The notes: a model not told the origin generated them from the sequence alone. A stretch of 64,000 nt of DNA from Niallia circulans (GCF_003726095.1 NZ_CP026031.1:1860001-1924000), one strand, 5' to 3'. Shown: positions 36,826-46,552, counted from the first letter of the stretch. Numbers and translations: made by a program.

Positions 36826-36945
36826 AATGGAGTGGAAGACACTCAACTCCTGCGGGAAATAGAGCAAAGCCTAAGACCCCACAGGCTTGCCGAGGAGGCT
36901 TAGGTTGCTCCCCGCGGAAAGGGAGTGTCTGTAACGCAATGGAAC
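36826..36945 (+). repeat. Intergenic repeat, copy B
   Basis: Opposite orientation to copy A. Contains AGACACTC (36837-36844) and GAGTGTCT (36923-36930) as outer inverted repeat, an inner AGCCTAAG/CTTAGG pair, and the shared ACTCCTGCGGGAA, AAGACCCCACAGG and CCGCGGAAAGGGAG. Much more GC-rich than its surroundings. The remainder of 36344-37057 is AT-rich without genes. Confidence 0.75.
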
Positions 36946-37057
36946 GAATTGGATTCACCACTAAATTAGATTGTTCGTCTTTATCTATTATTTATTTTGC
37001 TTTGTCCCACCCTCATCTTATTTCATTAAGGAAAAGATAATTTAATTTATGTTCATC

Positions 37058-37429
37058 TTACCAGTGGACTTGAAGCTTATTACCATTTGGGTCATAAAAA
37101 TGGAAAAAGAAGTGACCATTGTCTTCCTTTATATCCTCTACCTTAACTTGATTGTCCATTAAGTGTTGATGAAACTCAGATAACTGTGGACTTGTAAAGC
37201 CAATGCTAAATTCTTCTTCATTATCAATTGTAAAATGTGCAAATGTTTCATCGTTGGTAGGAACTAAGATAAGTAAGAAAGGTCCTTCATTTACTTTTAA
37301 AATAGCAAGTTCCCCCGTATTGTTTAGTAACTGGAGCCCTAATACATCTCTATACCATCTTGCAGACAGTTCTAAATCTTTTACAGGAATTCTAATATAA
37401 TGTACTTGTTCAATAAATGATTTACTCAT
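37058..37429 (-). CDS. VOC-superfamily (glyoxalase/bleomycin-resistance fold) protein
   Basis: 123-residue single-domain protein with two beta-alpha-beta-beta-beta modules. The first opens with VHYIRIPVKDLELSARWYRD and the second with FSIGFTSPQLSEFHQHLMD; it ends HFFFHFYDPNGNKLQVHW. Metal-ligand candidates are His near residue 10 and Glu or His near the C-terminus. Substrate unknown. Stands alone at the edge of the accessory block; GGGAGAG precedes the ATG. Confidence 0.8.
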   Translation of the reverse strand: MSKSFIEQVHYIRIPVKDLELSARWYRDVLGLQLLNNTGELAILKVNEGPFLLILVPTNDETFAHFTIDNEEEFSIGFTSPQLSEFHQHLMDNQVKVEDIKEDNGHFFFHFYDPNGNKLQVHW

Positions 37430-37731
37430 AATCTTCTCTCCCTTTTTTTACTCCGATAAACTAAATAATTCCCTTTCTACCTACGTTTCTCCTTCTGATT
37501 ATTGCAGTTTATCCCTACCTTGCAAGGAATTTCAGCTGATTTCCCAAGAGTAGACTCTCTTTATCATACATTCTGCCATTTATGCATTCTTTGGGAAAGA
37601 ACGTCTATCCTAACCTCCACTACATACAAAAATCTGCTGACTTCAGACAATTGAGTTATACATGGTTAAAAAACCACTTTTTTTCAAATGCTATACCTAA
37701 TTAAAAACCAAAAGTAGGGAGGGAAAAAAAC
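37430..37731. other. Intergenic region before the alkaline phosphatase
   Basis: Divergent promoter region. A weak pair of PhoP-like hexamers (TTATAC and TTAAAA, 11 nt apart) is at 37653-37669; not convincing by itself. No gene. Confidence 0.3.
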
Positions 37732-39123
37732 ATGAAAAAGCTGCTTCTCGTCTTTATTTCCATAAGTCTAAGTTTTGTTCTTGTTCTTTCCATGCAACCA
37801 AGAACAGAAAAGCCTGCTTTCAGTAAGGAACAAAAGAGGAAACCAAAGAATGTTATCTTGCTCATCGGCGATGGTATGGGAGTTGGACAAATGGAGATTG
37901 CTCGATTATTTGAACATGGAGCAAATGGGAGACTTTTTATAGAAACGCTTCCCCATACCGCCATTGTTCATACTTCATCTAGCAATAATCGGGTAACAGA
38001 CTCTGCTGCCGGAGGGACAGCTCTTGCCATTGGAAGGAAAACAAATAATGGAATGATTGGTATTACAGCAGAAGGAAAAAATGTAGATAGTATTTTAGAC
38101 AAATTTAAAAGAGATGGAAAAAAAACGGCCATCATCACAACAAATTCTGTTACAGATGCCACACCTGCCAGCTTTACCGCAAGCGTCAATAATAGATGGG
38201 CTGATCAGGAGGAAATTGCTAAACAACAATTGAGTAATAAGGTGGATATTATCATGGGAGGAGGCAAAAAATATTTTACTCATAAGGATAAACGGGGAAC
38301 AGATCTTATAGATGCTTATAAAAAAGCTGGATATGATTTTCTAACAACTGCTGAGGAATTAGAAAAAACGAAGTCCCAAAAATGGCTTGGATTATTCGGT
38401 GATGCTCATTTGAATTTTCAACTTGATAGAAGTCATATCAAAACAACCGAACCAACATTAGAGGAAATGACGAAAAAGGGATTAGACGTGCTATCAAGTG
38501 AACAAAAAGGATTTTTTGCAATGATTGAAGGAGGTCGAATAGATCACGCCTCACATGCTTCTGATATAACTGGTATATGGAAAGAAACAGTTGCATTTGA
38601 TGAAGTGGTTAAGTACTGTGTGGAATGGGCGAAGAAAAGAAACGATACATTGGTTGTTGTTGCAGCAGATCACGAAACAATGGGCATATCTGCTACAGAA
38701 GCGTTAGATATTAGTGGTTTAAAAAAGGTTTCAGCGTCCCCTCATTATATGGCTCAGCAATTAATAAAGAAAAAAACAAATAATGGCTATACGGCAAAAA
38801 GCATAAAGAAAGTTTTTAAAGACTATGCTGGAATAGACCTCAGGAAAGATGAGCTGCTTCAGCTGCAAATAAATCCGAAAGTAAATAACGGACAAGTATA
38901 TCGAGAACAACAAATGGACTGGAAAATTGGCACTATTATCGCGAACCATTATCATGCAGGAATTGTAGATTCACTCACCCAGCAGCTTAGTTCAACAGGC
39001 GGCCATACAAGCAATATGATTGTTGTATTTGCAGTTGGGACAGGAGCAGAAGAATTTCATGGTGTTTTAGATAACACCGATATCCCTAGAAAAATTGCTG
39101 CGATTATGGGATATGCCTTCTAA
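37732..39123 (+). CDS. Alkaline phosphatase
   Basis: 463-residue secreted phosphomonoesterase of the PhoA type. Residues 1-22 form a signal or anchor helix. Zinc and magnesium ligands are visible: LIGDGMGVGQ near residue 46, the catalytic serine in RVTDSAAGGTALAIG near 89, IEGGRIDHASH near 265, AADHETMG near 305 and the distal histidine in STGGHTSNMI. It liberates phosphate outside the cell. GTAGGGAGG lies before the ATG. B. subtilis has two such enzymes (PhoA, PhoB); which one this matches is not clear. Confidence 0.93.
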   Translation: MKKLLLVFISISLSFVLVLSMQPRTEKPAFSKEQKRKPKNVILLIGDGMGVGQMEIARLFEHGANGRLFIETLPHTAIVHTSSSNNRVTDSAAGGTALAIGRKTNNGMIGITAEGKNVDSILDKFKRDGKKTAIITTNSVTDATPASFTASVNNRWADQEEIAKQQLSNKVDIIMGGGKKYFTHKDKRGTDLIDAYKKAGYDFLTTAEELEKTKSQKWLGLFGDAHLNFQLDRSHIKTTEPTLEEMTKKGLDVLSSEQKGFFAMIEGGRIDHASHASDITGIWKETVAFDEVVKYCVEWAKKRNDTLVVVAADHETMGISATEALDISGLKKVSASPHYMAQQLIKKKTNNGYTAKSIKKVFKDYAGIDLRKDELLQLQINPKVNNGQVYREQQMDWKIGTIIANHYHAGIVDSLTQQLSSTGGHTSNMIVVFAVGTGAEEFHGVLDNTDIPRKIAAIMGYAF

Positions 39124-39190
39124 GAAATAAAAAGGGAAAGTCCAACCAATTATAAGCACTTCATCATATGCTATCATGAGGTGATATGAT

Positions 39191-39907
39191 ATGTTTTCTA
39201 AACCAACTTCCGTGACATATATATCAAACGAATTTCGTGTAACTGGTAAAAACATGCATTTTGGGATAGATTTTGCCCACAATGGCGTCAATGCAATTAA
39301 AGCTTGTGCTGACGGGATTGTCAGCAGATCCTATTACTCGGCGAGTTACGGAGAATGCATTATGATTCTTCATAAAATATCTGGACAAGAATATGAAACA
39401 GTGTATGCGCATTTGAAAAGAGGATCTCGAAAAGTGAAGGTTGGCGATTATGTAAAAAAAGGACAAGTTATTGGCATTATGGGGAGTACAGGAGAATCAA
39501 CAGGTCAGCATTTGCACTTTGAATTACACATTGGTCGTTGGAATATCAATAAATCTAACGCAGTCAATCCATTACCATATTTCGAATCAGATTCTAATAC
39601 AACCCCCTCACGTAATACAGAATATATTGTAAAAAAAGGAGATACCCTGTATCAAATTAGCAGAAAATATGAGACAACAATTAAAGTTCTACGTGCTTTT
39701 AACCAGATAGAAAACCAAGATATCATCAATGTCGGACAAAAAATTAAAATACCATCCCAAAAGGCTGTCTATTATGTGGTGAAAAAAGGAGATACAGTCA
39801 GCCGAATAGCAAAAAATTTTCATACAAGTGCGGGAAAAATAAAGGAATGGAATCAATTGAAAAATGTAGACAAAATTTACCCTGGCCAAAAACTAAGAGT
39901 AGGATAA
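39191..39907 (+). CDS. M23 metallopeptidase with two LysM domains
   Basis: 238-residue peptidoglycan-active protein. The LytM/M23 domain spans about residues 1-135, with zinc ligands in GKNMHFGIDFA and STGQHLHFELHIG. Two LysM domains follow, YIVKKGDTLYQISRKYETTI (about 147-190) and YYVVKKGDTVSRIAKNFHTS (about 196-238). No signal peptide is present, which is unusual for a cell-wall hydrolase and recalls phage endolysins or proteins released on mother-cell lysis. AGGTGAT precedes the ATG. Confidence 0.88.
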   Translation: MFSKPTSVTYISNEFRVTGKNMHFGIDFAHNGVNAIKACADGIVSRSYYSASYGECIMILHKISGQEYETVYAHLKRGSRKVKVGDYVKKGQVIGIMGSTGESTGQHLHFELHIGRWNINKSNAVNPLPYFESDSNTTPSRNTEYIVKKGDTLYQISRKYETTIKVLRAFNQIENQDIINVGQKIKIPSQKAVYYVVKKGDTVSRIAKNFHTSAGKIKEWNQLKNVDKIYPGQKLRVG

Positions 39908-39929
39908 TTTATATTTATCCTACTCTTAG
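39893..39929 (+). terminator. Inverted repeat at the end of the M23-LysM gene
   Basis: Perfect 15-bp stem CTAAGAGTAGGATAA with its complement, overlapping the stop codon. The T run follows only about 25 nt later, so terminator strength is uncertain. Confidence 0.55.
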
Positions 39930-40015
39930 ACTGTAGACAAACTCTTATTTTTTGGAAATAGAAGTTTGAGTTAAGTATATTTATTAATTTCTTTAAAACA
40001 GGGGGTTGTTTTCCG

Positions 40016-41479
40016 CTATTTAATCGACATACCATTTTCTAAAATAAGCTGCTTATACCAATAATAGCTTTCTTTCGGTATCCTTCTTAAATCCTTTTCT
40101 TCATGCTCCGTTCTATTTACAAAAACAAAACCGTAACGTTTTTTATATCCATTCAACCAACTTAATAAATCAGTAAAGGACCATGCGCAATACCCGATAA
40201 TGTCCACTCCATCTGTTATTGCTTTTTTCATTTCTATTATATGCTTTTTTAAATAATCAATACGGTAATGATCCTTTATGCGGCCATCCTCAGCGATTGT
40301 GTCAATAGCACCTAAGCCATTTTCAGTAATAAAAATTGGTAAATCATATCTTGCCTGTACTCTTCTTAATGCGATTCGAAAACCAATTGGATCTATTTCC
40401 CATCCCCAATCTGTCTTTTGCAAATATGGATTGTCGACTGCATTAAACATCGGAATCTCTGGAGATACTGCTTGGCCGCTTTTAGGCTGCATTAAATATG
40501 GATCAGTTCCTGAAAATTCTTTTTCGCCATTCTTGTCAGCAAGCTCCAGTCGATTTTGCTGTGCTGTACCACCATGGTAATAATTAATACCTAAAAAGTC
40601 TGGTTTAGCGGATTTTAATAAAATTTCATCTTCTTTCAAAACGGTGGGAGCAATTCCAAGTCTCTCTAGTTGTTTCTTGACAAACTTTGGATAAGTTCCT
40701 TTACAATATACATCTAGCCACCAATCATTGTTAAATGCCTCGCCATTTTCTGCAGCTAATACATTAGCTGGATCTGCATTTAAAGGGTACATCGGTCCAT
40801 ACCCAAAACTTGGTCCGATCTTTCCATTCGGTACTATTTCATGAAATAACTTAATTGCTTCCGCATTTGCAAGATTAATAATATGATTGGCTTCATACAT
40901 TCTTTTTAAATCGGTAACCGCAGGTGGATGTATGGCCCATCGGTAACCAAGTGTGGTGAAAACATTTTGTTCATTCATGGATACCCAGTAAGTAACCTTT
41001 TTTCCCAATCTACGATATAACACTTCACAATATTTTTTAAAGGCTTTAATTGTTTCTCGAGACTCCCAGCCATTAAAGCGCTCCTGTAATGATAGTGGTA
41101 AATCCCAGTGATAAAGAGTGATAACCGGTTCAATCTTATTAACCAATAACTCATCTACTAATCTTTCATAAAATAATAAACCTGCTTCATTCACCTGACC
41201 GTCTCCATCTGGGATTACTCTGCTCCAAGAAATGCTAAAGCGATATGCCTTTAAACCCATTTCTACCATCAATCTCACATCATCCTTGTATAGATGATAA
41301 TGATCGACGGCTACATCTCCAGTTGTTCCTTCATATGTTTTTCCTTTTATTTTAGAGAAAGTATCCCAAATAGACGGTCCTTTTCCATCAACATTCCAAG
41401 CTCCTTCAATTTGGTACGCAGCAGATGCAGCTCCCCATAGAAAATCGGCTGGAAAGTCATCCAATTGTTTATGGTACAT
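40016..41479 (-). CDS. Glycoside hydrolase family 1 beta-glucosidase
   Basis: 487-residue (beta/alpha)8-barrel enzyme. GH1 landmarks are DFLWGAASAAYQIEGAWN near the start, the acid/base glutamate in VSMNEQNVF (about residue 168) and the nucleophile in FITENGLG (about 390). The end has SWLNGYKKRYGFVFVNR; the KRYGF pattern also occurs in 6-phospho-beta-glucosidases, so both free and phosphorylated substrates are possible. The gene cluster imports sugars by an ABC system, favouring an unphosphorylated glucoside. Last gene of the sugar operon, no signal peptide: intracellular. Confidence 0.9.
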   Translation of the reverse strand: MYHKQLDDFPADFLWGAASAAYQIEGAWNVDGKGPSIWDTFSKIKGKTYEGTTGDVAVDHYHLYKDDVRLMVEMGLKAYRFSISWSRVIPDGDGQVNEAGLLFYERLVDELLVNKIEPVITLYHWDLPLSLQERFNGWESRETIKAFKKYCEVLYRRLGKKVTYWVSMNEQNVFTTLGYRWAIHPPAVTDLKRMYEANHIINLANAEAIKLFHEIVPNGKIGPSFGYGPMYPLNADPANVLAAENGEAFNNDWWLDVYCKGTYPKFVKKQLERLGIAPTVLKEDEILLKSAKPDFLGINYYHGGTAQQNRLELADKNGEKEFSGTDPYLMQPKSGQAVSPEIPMFNAVDNPYLQKTDWGWEIDPIGFRIALRRVQARYDLPIFITENGLGAIDTIAEDGRIKDHYRIDYLKKHIIEMKKAITDGVDIIGYCAWSFTDLLSWLNGYKKRYGFVFVNRTEHEEKDLRRIPKESYYWYKQLILENGMSIK

Positions 41480-41518
41480 AACTTCTGTCCCTTCCTTTTC
41501 CTTAACCCTTCTACTCGT

Positions 41519-43825
41519 TTAGCCAAGTGTCCATTTTTGTTTTGATGAAATAATCCGGGTGGAATTATTTTCTACCTTCACTTCTGGGGCTGGAGGAATA
41601 TCCGTTACTCCATGTAAAATAATTTCATATTTATTTATGCCAGTAACCTCTATTTCATACCGCCCGTGCTTTTTCGATACCATGACATTCGCTTGTTTTT
41701 CCCCATCTTTGCTATATATTGCAGCTGAAAGGAGTTGGTTTTCATGTAAATCAAATACGTGAATCTTCGGCTTTTCCGTATAATCATATACTGCTTGTTC
41801 CTTGCAGCTTCCTTCGATAATAATGCTATTTGGGCGGACCAATAACGGCAGTGTAAAATAATCATACGATTGCTCATACCAATGACCACCTTCATATAAT
41901 TCTCCTGTTAAATAATTGGTCCAAACACCTTTTATCTCTGGGACATAAAAATTAACTTTGCCGTCTTCTCTAAAAATTGGTGCTACTAATAGATTATCTC
42001 CGAGCATGTATTGACGATCTAAAGTATGAGTGGATATATCATCTGGGAACTCTAAAACCATTGGTCTCATCATAGGTATCCCTTTTTCTGCAGTATATAT
42101 AGATTGAGCAATTAAATATGGCATTAAACTCAGTTTCAATTTTGTAAAGGTGCGTGTAACCTCCACTGCCTCTTCTCCATACATCCAAGGCACTTTATAC
42201 TCCCAGCTTCCGTGATAGCGGCTGTGGGAAGATAATAAACCAAACTGCGTCCATCTTTTATAAATATCTGGCGTTGCTCCTGCCTCAAATCCTGAGATAT
42301 CATGACTCCAATAACCAAAACCGCCAAGACCAAAAGATAACCCTGCCCGAAGCGTCTCAGCCATTGATGGATAATCAGAAGTATTATCCCCACCCCAATG
42401 TACCGGAAACTTTTGCGAACCAACGGATGCAGACCTGGCAAATACTACTGCTTCTTCTTTTCCGCGCACCTCTACTAAAAGGTTATAAACTACTTCGTTA
42501 TACAAATAGGCATAGTAATTATGCATTCTTTCCGGATCAGACCCGTCATAATAAACGCAATCTATTGGTATTCGTTCGCCAAAGTCTGTCTTAAAAGAGT
42601 CGACTCCCATATCAAGCAAAGAGGTTAACTGGGACTGATACCACTTCACAGCCGCAGGATTGGTAAAATCCACAATTGCCATTCCTGCTTGCCACTTATC
42701 CCATTGCCAAATATCACCATTAGCTTTTGTTAAGAAGTAGCCTTTTGCCATCCCTTCATCAAATAAAGGTGACTTTTGGCCAATATACGGATTAATCCAC
42801 ACACAGATTTTTAATCCTTTCGCTTTTAACCTCGCTAACATCTTTTCAGGTTCTGGAAAGATATCTTGATCCCAAGTAAAATTACACCATTCATATTCTT
42901 TCATCCATAAACAATCAAAATGAAAAACTTCTAAAGGAATATCATGCTCTGCCATTCCATCAACAAAAGAAGTAACTGTTTTCTCATCATAATCAGTTAA
43001 AAAGGAAGTGCTTAACCAAAGACCAAAGGACCATGCGGGTGGCATTGATGGTTTCCCTGTCAAGTCAGTATAATTTTCTAACACTTGCTTTAGATCTCCG
43101 CCACCAATAACATAATATTCCATCATTTCACCAGGTACGCTAAATTGCACCTTCGAAACCTTTTCACTTCCAATTTCAAAACTAGCTTTGCCTGGAGTAT
43201 TCACAAATACACCATACCGATTGTTGCTTACGTAGAATGGAATATTTTTATATGCCTGTTCCGTACCAGTCCCACCATCCGCATTCCAAATATCGACTGT
43301 TTGCCCGTTTTTCACAAAATGGGTAAACCGTTCCCCTAAACCATAAATGTTCTCTCCTACACCAATAGACAATTGTTCGCTGATATGGTAATCTCCCTGT
43401 GGATCTTTAATATATCCTTTACTTCTCGGATTGCTTTCTGTAAGAATTCGTCCCTTATATTTAAAAGTAATCGTAAAGGTTTCTCCCTTTGTCACAATGG
43501 CACTTAAATCCCCGGCAACAAAAGAATAGGTAGATTCCGATTCTGAAATATCTGGAACAATTTCTTTTTTATTGATAACAAAATGCGGCTCAAGCTTTTT
43601 TGTTCCTTTATAATGGTACATTCTGACACCAATTATATCTGGATGTGGAGTGAATAGTTCAACAGTCATCATCCCTCCATCTAATGTTGCCCCTTTATGA
43701 TTTATATAGGAAAAAGGAGCATATAAAGTTAAGATATTTTTTGATTGTCTTGTTGAATACACATGTGTAGCATAGTTCACTTCAAAACCGTCTTTAACTA
43801 ACCATCCGCCATTAAGAAATTTCAT
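41519..43825 (-). CDS. GH31 alpha-xylosidase (YicI-like)
   Basis: 768-residue enzyme collinear with E. coli YicI (772), an alpha-xylosidase releasing xylose from isoprimeverose and xyloglucan oligosaccharides. A beta-sandwich N-terminal domain leads to the barrel: VFHFDCLWMKEYEWCNF, ICVWINPYIGQKSPLF, the nucleophile aspartate in FKTDFGERIP and the acid/base aspartate in VHWGGDNTSDYPS. The KTDFGERI form is that of the xylosidase branch rather than alpha-glucosidases. The ATG at 43825 is preferred over a GTG three codons upstream. It overlaps the ROK gene by 14 nt. Cytoplasmic. Confidence 0.92.
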   Translation of the reverse strand: MKFLNGGWLVKDGFEVNYATHVYSTRQSKNILTLYAPFSYINHKGATLDGGMMTVELFTPHPDIIGVRMYHYKGTKKLEPHFVINKKEIVPDISESESTYSFVAGDLSAIVTKGETFTITFKYKGRILTESNPRSKGYIKDPQGDYHISEQLSIGVGENIYGLGERFTHFVKNGQTVDIWNADGGTGTEQAYKNIPFYVSNNRYGVFVNTPGKASFEIGSEKVSKVQFSVPGEMMEYYVIGGGDLKQVLENYTDLTGKPSMPPAWSFGLWLSTSFLTDYDEKTVTSFVDGMAEHDIPLEVFHFDCLWMKEYEWCNFTWDQDIFPEPEKMLARLKAKGLKICVWINPYIGQKSPLFDEGMAKGYFLTKANGDIWQWDKWQAGMAIVDFTNPAAVKWYQSQLTSLLDMGVDSFKTDFGERIPIDCVYYDGSDPERMHNYYAYLYNEVVYNLLVEVRGKEEAVVFARSASVGSQKFPVHWGGDNTSDYPSMAETLRAGLSFGLGGFGYWSHDISGFEAGATPDIYKRWTQFGLLSSHSRYHGSWEYKVPWMYGEEAVEVTRTFTKLKLSLMPYLIAQSIYTAEKGIPMMRPMVLEFPDDISTHTLDRQYMLGDNLLVAPIFREDGKVNFYVPEIKGVWTNYLTGELYEGGHWYEQSYDYFTLPLLVRPNSIIIEGSCKEQAVYDYTEKPKIHVFDLHENQLLSAAIYSKDGEKQANVMVSKKHGRYEIEVTGINKYEIILHGVTDIPPAPEVKVENNSTRIISSKQKWTLG

Positions 43826-44726
43826 TCCTTTCACACTCCCCTTGCTTTAAATGGTTTTCAACTAAAATATATGCCCCCCATAAGCCCGAATCATTATAAT
43901 GCTTACATATTTGTACAGGTACCATGAAATCTTGCCAGTATGGTATTGTGTTTAATGCCTCGTTTATATAAGGATATAGTGCAGGATTTTGACTTACGCC
44001 GCCTCCAATTAGGACCTTTTCGGGATTGAAAATAACGACAGAATTAAATATCGCTACTGCAACGTACTTGCACCACTCTCTAATTATCTCTTTTACTTTA
44101 TGATCTGTTGCTAAAGAAAATATTTCTTCACCAGCTATTTCCGCTTCAGGCGGGAGTCCATATTTTTCCTTATAAAGGCTAATAAGTGCGCTTGTGGATG
44201 CTAACTCATGAAGTGTTTTATTTGGGAATCTCCCATAATCTGTAAGCATCATGCCTAATTCACCAGCTCGATAAGAGTGGCCCTTTATTGTTTGGTTCTG
44301 ATAGTAAATCGCGCCACCAACTCCAGTCCCCAGTGTTAAGAGAATAAAGTCATTATTATCGATTGCTGCACCGTTATACTTTTCTGCTAGCGCGGCGCAA
44401 TTCGCATCATTTTCTATATAGATTGGACAATCTATTGTTAATCTTTTCTTTAATTCGTTTACTATATCTACTCCATTAATAGAAGTAATTGCACCTGCTA
44501 GAAGAGGAACTCCATTGACTGAATCTATAAATCCAGGAAAGCTTATACCTATCCCTTTAATAGATGCTAATAGGCTCAAATCTACTATTTTTGCAGTCAA
44601 ACTAGATAGAAAACTTTCTTTGTCATGTCTATCTGTTTTGAATTTGCCCTTTTGGACAATGTTAGAGCGTTCAATTAGTCCATATTTCACAAATGTTCCA
44701 CCTACATCAAAACTTATCACAGCCAT
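43812..44726 (-). CDS. ROK-family sugar kinase or glucokinase
   Basis: 304-residue ROK protein without a DNA-binding domain. The phosphate loop is ISFDVGGTFVKYGLIE at residues 4-19, the sugar-binding ENDANCAALAE is at about 125-135, and GTGVGGAIYYQN follows. The usual ROK zinc motif (C-x-C-G-C) is not present; the stretch after the GHSYRAGELG helix reads LMTDYGRFPNKTLHELAS. The ATG at 44726 has AAGGGGAG 7 nt upstream; a longer reading adds 22 residues. It likely phosphorylates the glucose released by the neighbouring hydrolases. Confidence 0.87.
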   Translation of the reverse strand: MAVISFDVGGTFVKYGLIERSNIVQKGKFKTDRHDKESFLSSLTAKIVDLSLLASIKGIGISFPGFIDSVNGVPLLAGAITSINGVDIVNELKKRLTIDCPIYIENDANCAALAEKYNGAAIDNNDFILLTLGTGVGGAIYYQNQTIKGHSYRAGELGMMLTDYGRFPNKTLHELASTSALISLYKEKYGLPPEAEIAGEEIFSLATDHKVKEIIREWCKYVAVAIFNSVVIFNPEKVLIGGGVSQNPALYPYINEALNTIPYWQDFMVPVQICKHYNDSGLWGAYILVENHLKQGECERNEIS

Positions 44727-44744
44727 AACCAATCTCCCCTTAAA

Positions 44745-44842
44745 GGGATGAAACATTAGAAAGATAGGAAAAACTATTCTGCTTTGTTCCAACAGAGTCG
44801 TTTTAAGAAGAAATAGTTTTTATTTCCTCAGATGTTTCACCC
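44745..44842 (-). promoter_or_regulatory. Long intercistronic stem-loop between binding protein and ROK kinase
   Basis: GGGTGAAACAT on the minus strand pairs with ATGTTTCATCCC (one bulge). Inside, AAACTATTTC pairs with GAATAGTTT. The distal side leads directly into the ROK ribosome site. No T run, so it may be an mRNA stabiliser or processing site keeping the binding-protein message abundant. Confidence 0.5.
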
Positions 44843-44856
44843 AAAAAAGTAAATCT

Positions 44857-46506
44857 TTAATTCTCCCATAACTCCATTCGATCTTTTACTAATCCAGTCA
44901 TATCCGAACTAGCTTTATCAATCCCCATCTCCTTTAATTTTGTTTGCATTTCTGACCATTTCTGTTCAAACTCACTTGGAGGGGAAATGATAATATCAGT
45001 AATTGCTTGTGTTGTGTAGTCGTCTGCCTTTTGTTGAATCACTGTCAAATCACTGCTTGCTGGAATAGCTATTTCATAAGCACGACCATGCTTTGTCTGA
45101 CCTAGTTCATCTGGAGATGGGAAGAAGTCTGCCCACACTTCATGACCATAACTACTTATAACCTCTTTTTCTTCCTCCGTATAATTCGACATGGCTAATT
45201 CTTTCGTATCAGACCTTGATATTGGTTGCCCAGTGGAGTCAACTGCTCCTGTTCCCCATTGTGGAAACGGGTAAATATAGTTCCCGACTCCTGTTTTAAG
45301 GGAATAATTAGGATCTGTTTGCGATTCTTTAATATCGGTCGCAACACGTTTTCCATCCTTGATTTCATAGTTTTCTCCTTCTATCCCCCAGTTAACTAAG
45401 ATTTGTGCTTCTTCTGACGCCATCCAGTCTAAAAATCCAAAAGCCTTTTCTTGTTGTTTACTTGTAGAGGAAATGGAAACACCAACCGTGCCTGTATATC
45501 CATAGTCTTTTGTATCTGGCTGTAAAATACCTTCTTCTAATGTCACAGGAAGTGGTGCATAAGTTCTCCACGACTGTCCATCTGCTTTAAGAGCCGCAAT
45601 TCCATCATTTATATCCCAGTTTTGATCCGCTAAACCTATGACACGGCCCGAAGATATTTTTGCAATGTATGTGTCATATTTTTGAGTAAAACTCTCTGGA
45701 TCTACTAATCCTTCATCATACATATGGTTGAGCCATTTAAAGTACTCTTTTACTTTCTCATCTTGGAATTTATATCTTGTCTCGCCTGTACTTTCATCCA
45801 CCAGCCATTGCCCATCATCCTGATATCCAGATGCATATCCTGCTGGGTTTCCTACTGTAATGAGCCATCTCCAGTCACTACCTAATAAAGATAAGCCAAT
45901 CGTATCTTGTCCATTGATTTGCGGATACTTTTCTTTATAAGCTTTTAAAGCATTCTCGTAATCTTCTAAAGTTTTAATCTCTGGATAGCCTAATTCTTTT
46001 AATACTTCTAATTGTATTTTAAATGTTCCGCTAGGATTTAATACTGTATTCGTCATGCCGCCTGTACCCACATGGTAAATCTGCGGATCTTCTGTATTGT
46101 TCTTTAGGCGGACTAGTTGATCACCATACAGAGCTTTCAAATTATCCCCCTTGTCTTCAATCAGTTCATCTAATGGGATAACAGCTCCAGCATCAATTAA
46201 TTTATTAAGATCGCCTTTGCCAAAAATTAAGTCAGGATAATCGCCGCTAGCAATCATTAAAGGAACTGCTTGTGTATCGCCACCAACCGGATGAGAAATT
46301 TCTAATTTTACCCCTGTTTTTTTGGTAATTTCTTTAGCAACCGGATTATCAAATTTGTCATCCTTCGTTAAATCCGCACTAAAAAACGTTAAGGTTGTTA
46401 TGTCTCCATCTTTCTCTTTTTCTGAATCAACAGCTTTATTACAAGCTGCAAGTAACAGACTTGCCGATAACACCGAACCTGCCATTATCATTTTCTTCCA
46501 TTTCAT
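44857..46506 (-). CDS. Sugar ABC transporter substrate-binding lipoprotein
   Basis: 549-residue extracellular binding protein of the large LplA/YtcQ group. The lipoprotein signal MKWKKMIMAGSVLSASLLLAAC puts the acylated cysteine at 22. Conserved stretches include LTFFSADLTKDDKF, IASGDYPDLIFGKGDLNKLI and EKAFGFLDWMASEEAQILVN. Such proteins bind plant-derived oligosaccharides. The ATG at 46506 has AGGAGG 9 nt upstream; an upstream in-frame ATG gives a charged extension that would spoil the signal. Third gene of the importer operon. Confidence 0.93.
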   Translation of the reverse strand: MKWKKMIMAGSVLSASLLLAACNKAVDSEKEKDGDITTLTFFSADLTKDDKFDNPVAKEITKKTGVKLEISHPVGGDTQAVPLMIASGDYPDLIFGKGDLNKLIDAGAVIPLDELIEDKGDNLKALYGDQLVRLKNNTEDPQIYHVGTGGMTNTVLNPSGTFKIQLEVLKELGYPEIKTLEDYENALKAYKEKYPQINGQDTIGLSLLGSDWRWLITVGNPAGYASGYQDDGQWLVDESTGETRYKFQDEKVKEYFKWLNHMYDEGLVDPESFTQKYDTYIAKISSGRVIGLADQNWDINDGIAALKADGQSWRTYAPLPVTLEEGILQPDTKDYGYTGTVGVSISSTSKQQEKAFGFLDWMASEEAQILVNWGIEGENYEIKDGKRVATDIKESQTDPNYSLKTGVGNYIYPFPQWGTGAVDSTGQPISRSDTKELAMSNYTEEEKEVISSYGHEVWADFFPSPDELGQTKHGRAYEIAIPASSDLTVIQQKADDYTTQAITDIIISPPSEFEQKWSEMQTKLKEMGIDKASSDMTGLVKDRMELWEN

Positions 46507-46552
46507 AAAAAAATCCCTCCTAATAATAAGCAAAATAGGCTAACCTAGCTGA

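Noticed and set aside
36424..37040. Short open frames in the repeat region before the VOC gene
   Set aside because: They cross repeat copies on both strands, have no ribosome sites and resemble no protein.
37640..37731. Pho box array before the alkaline phosphatase
   Set aside because: Only two poor TT(A/T)A-type hexamers with the right period; too weak.
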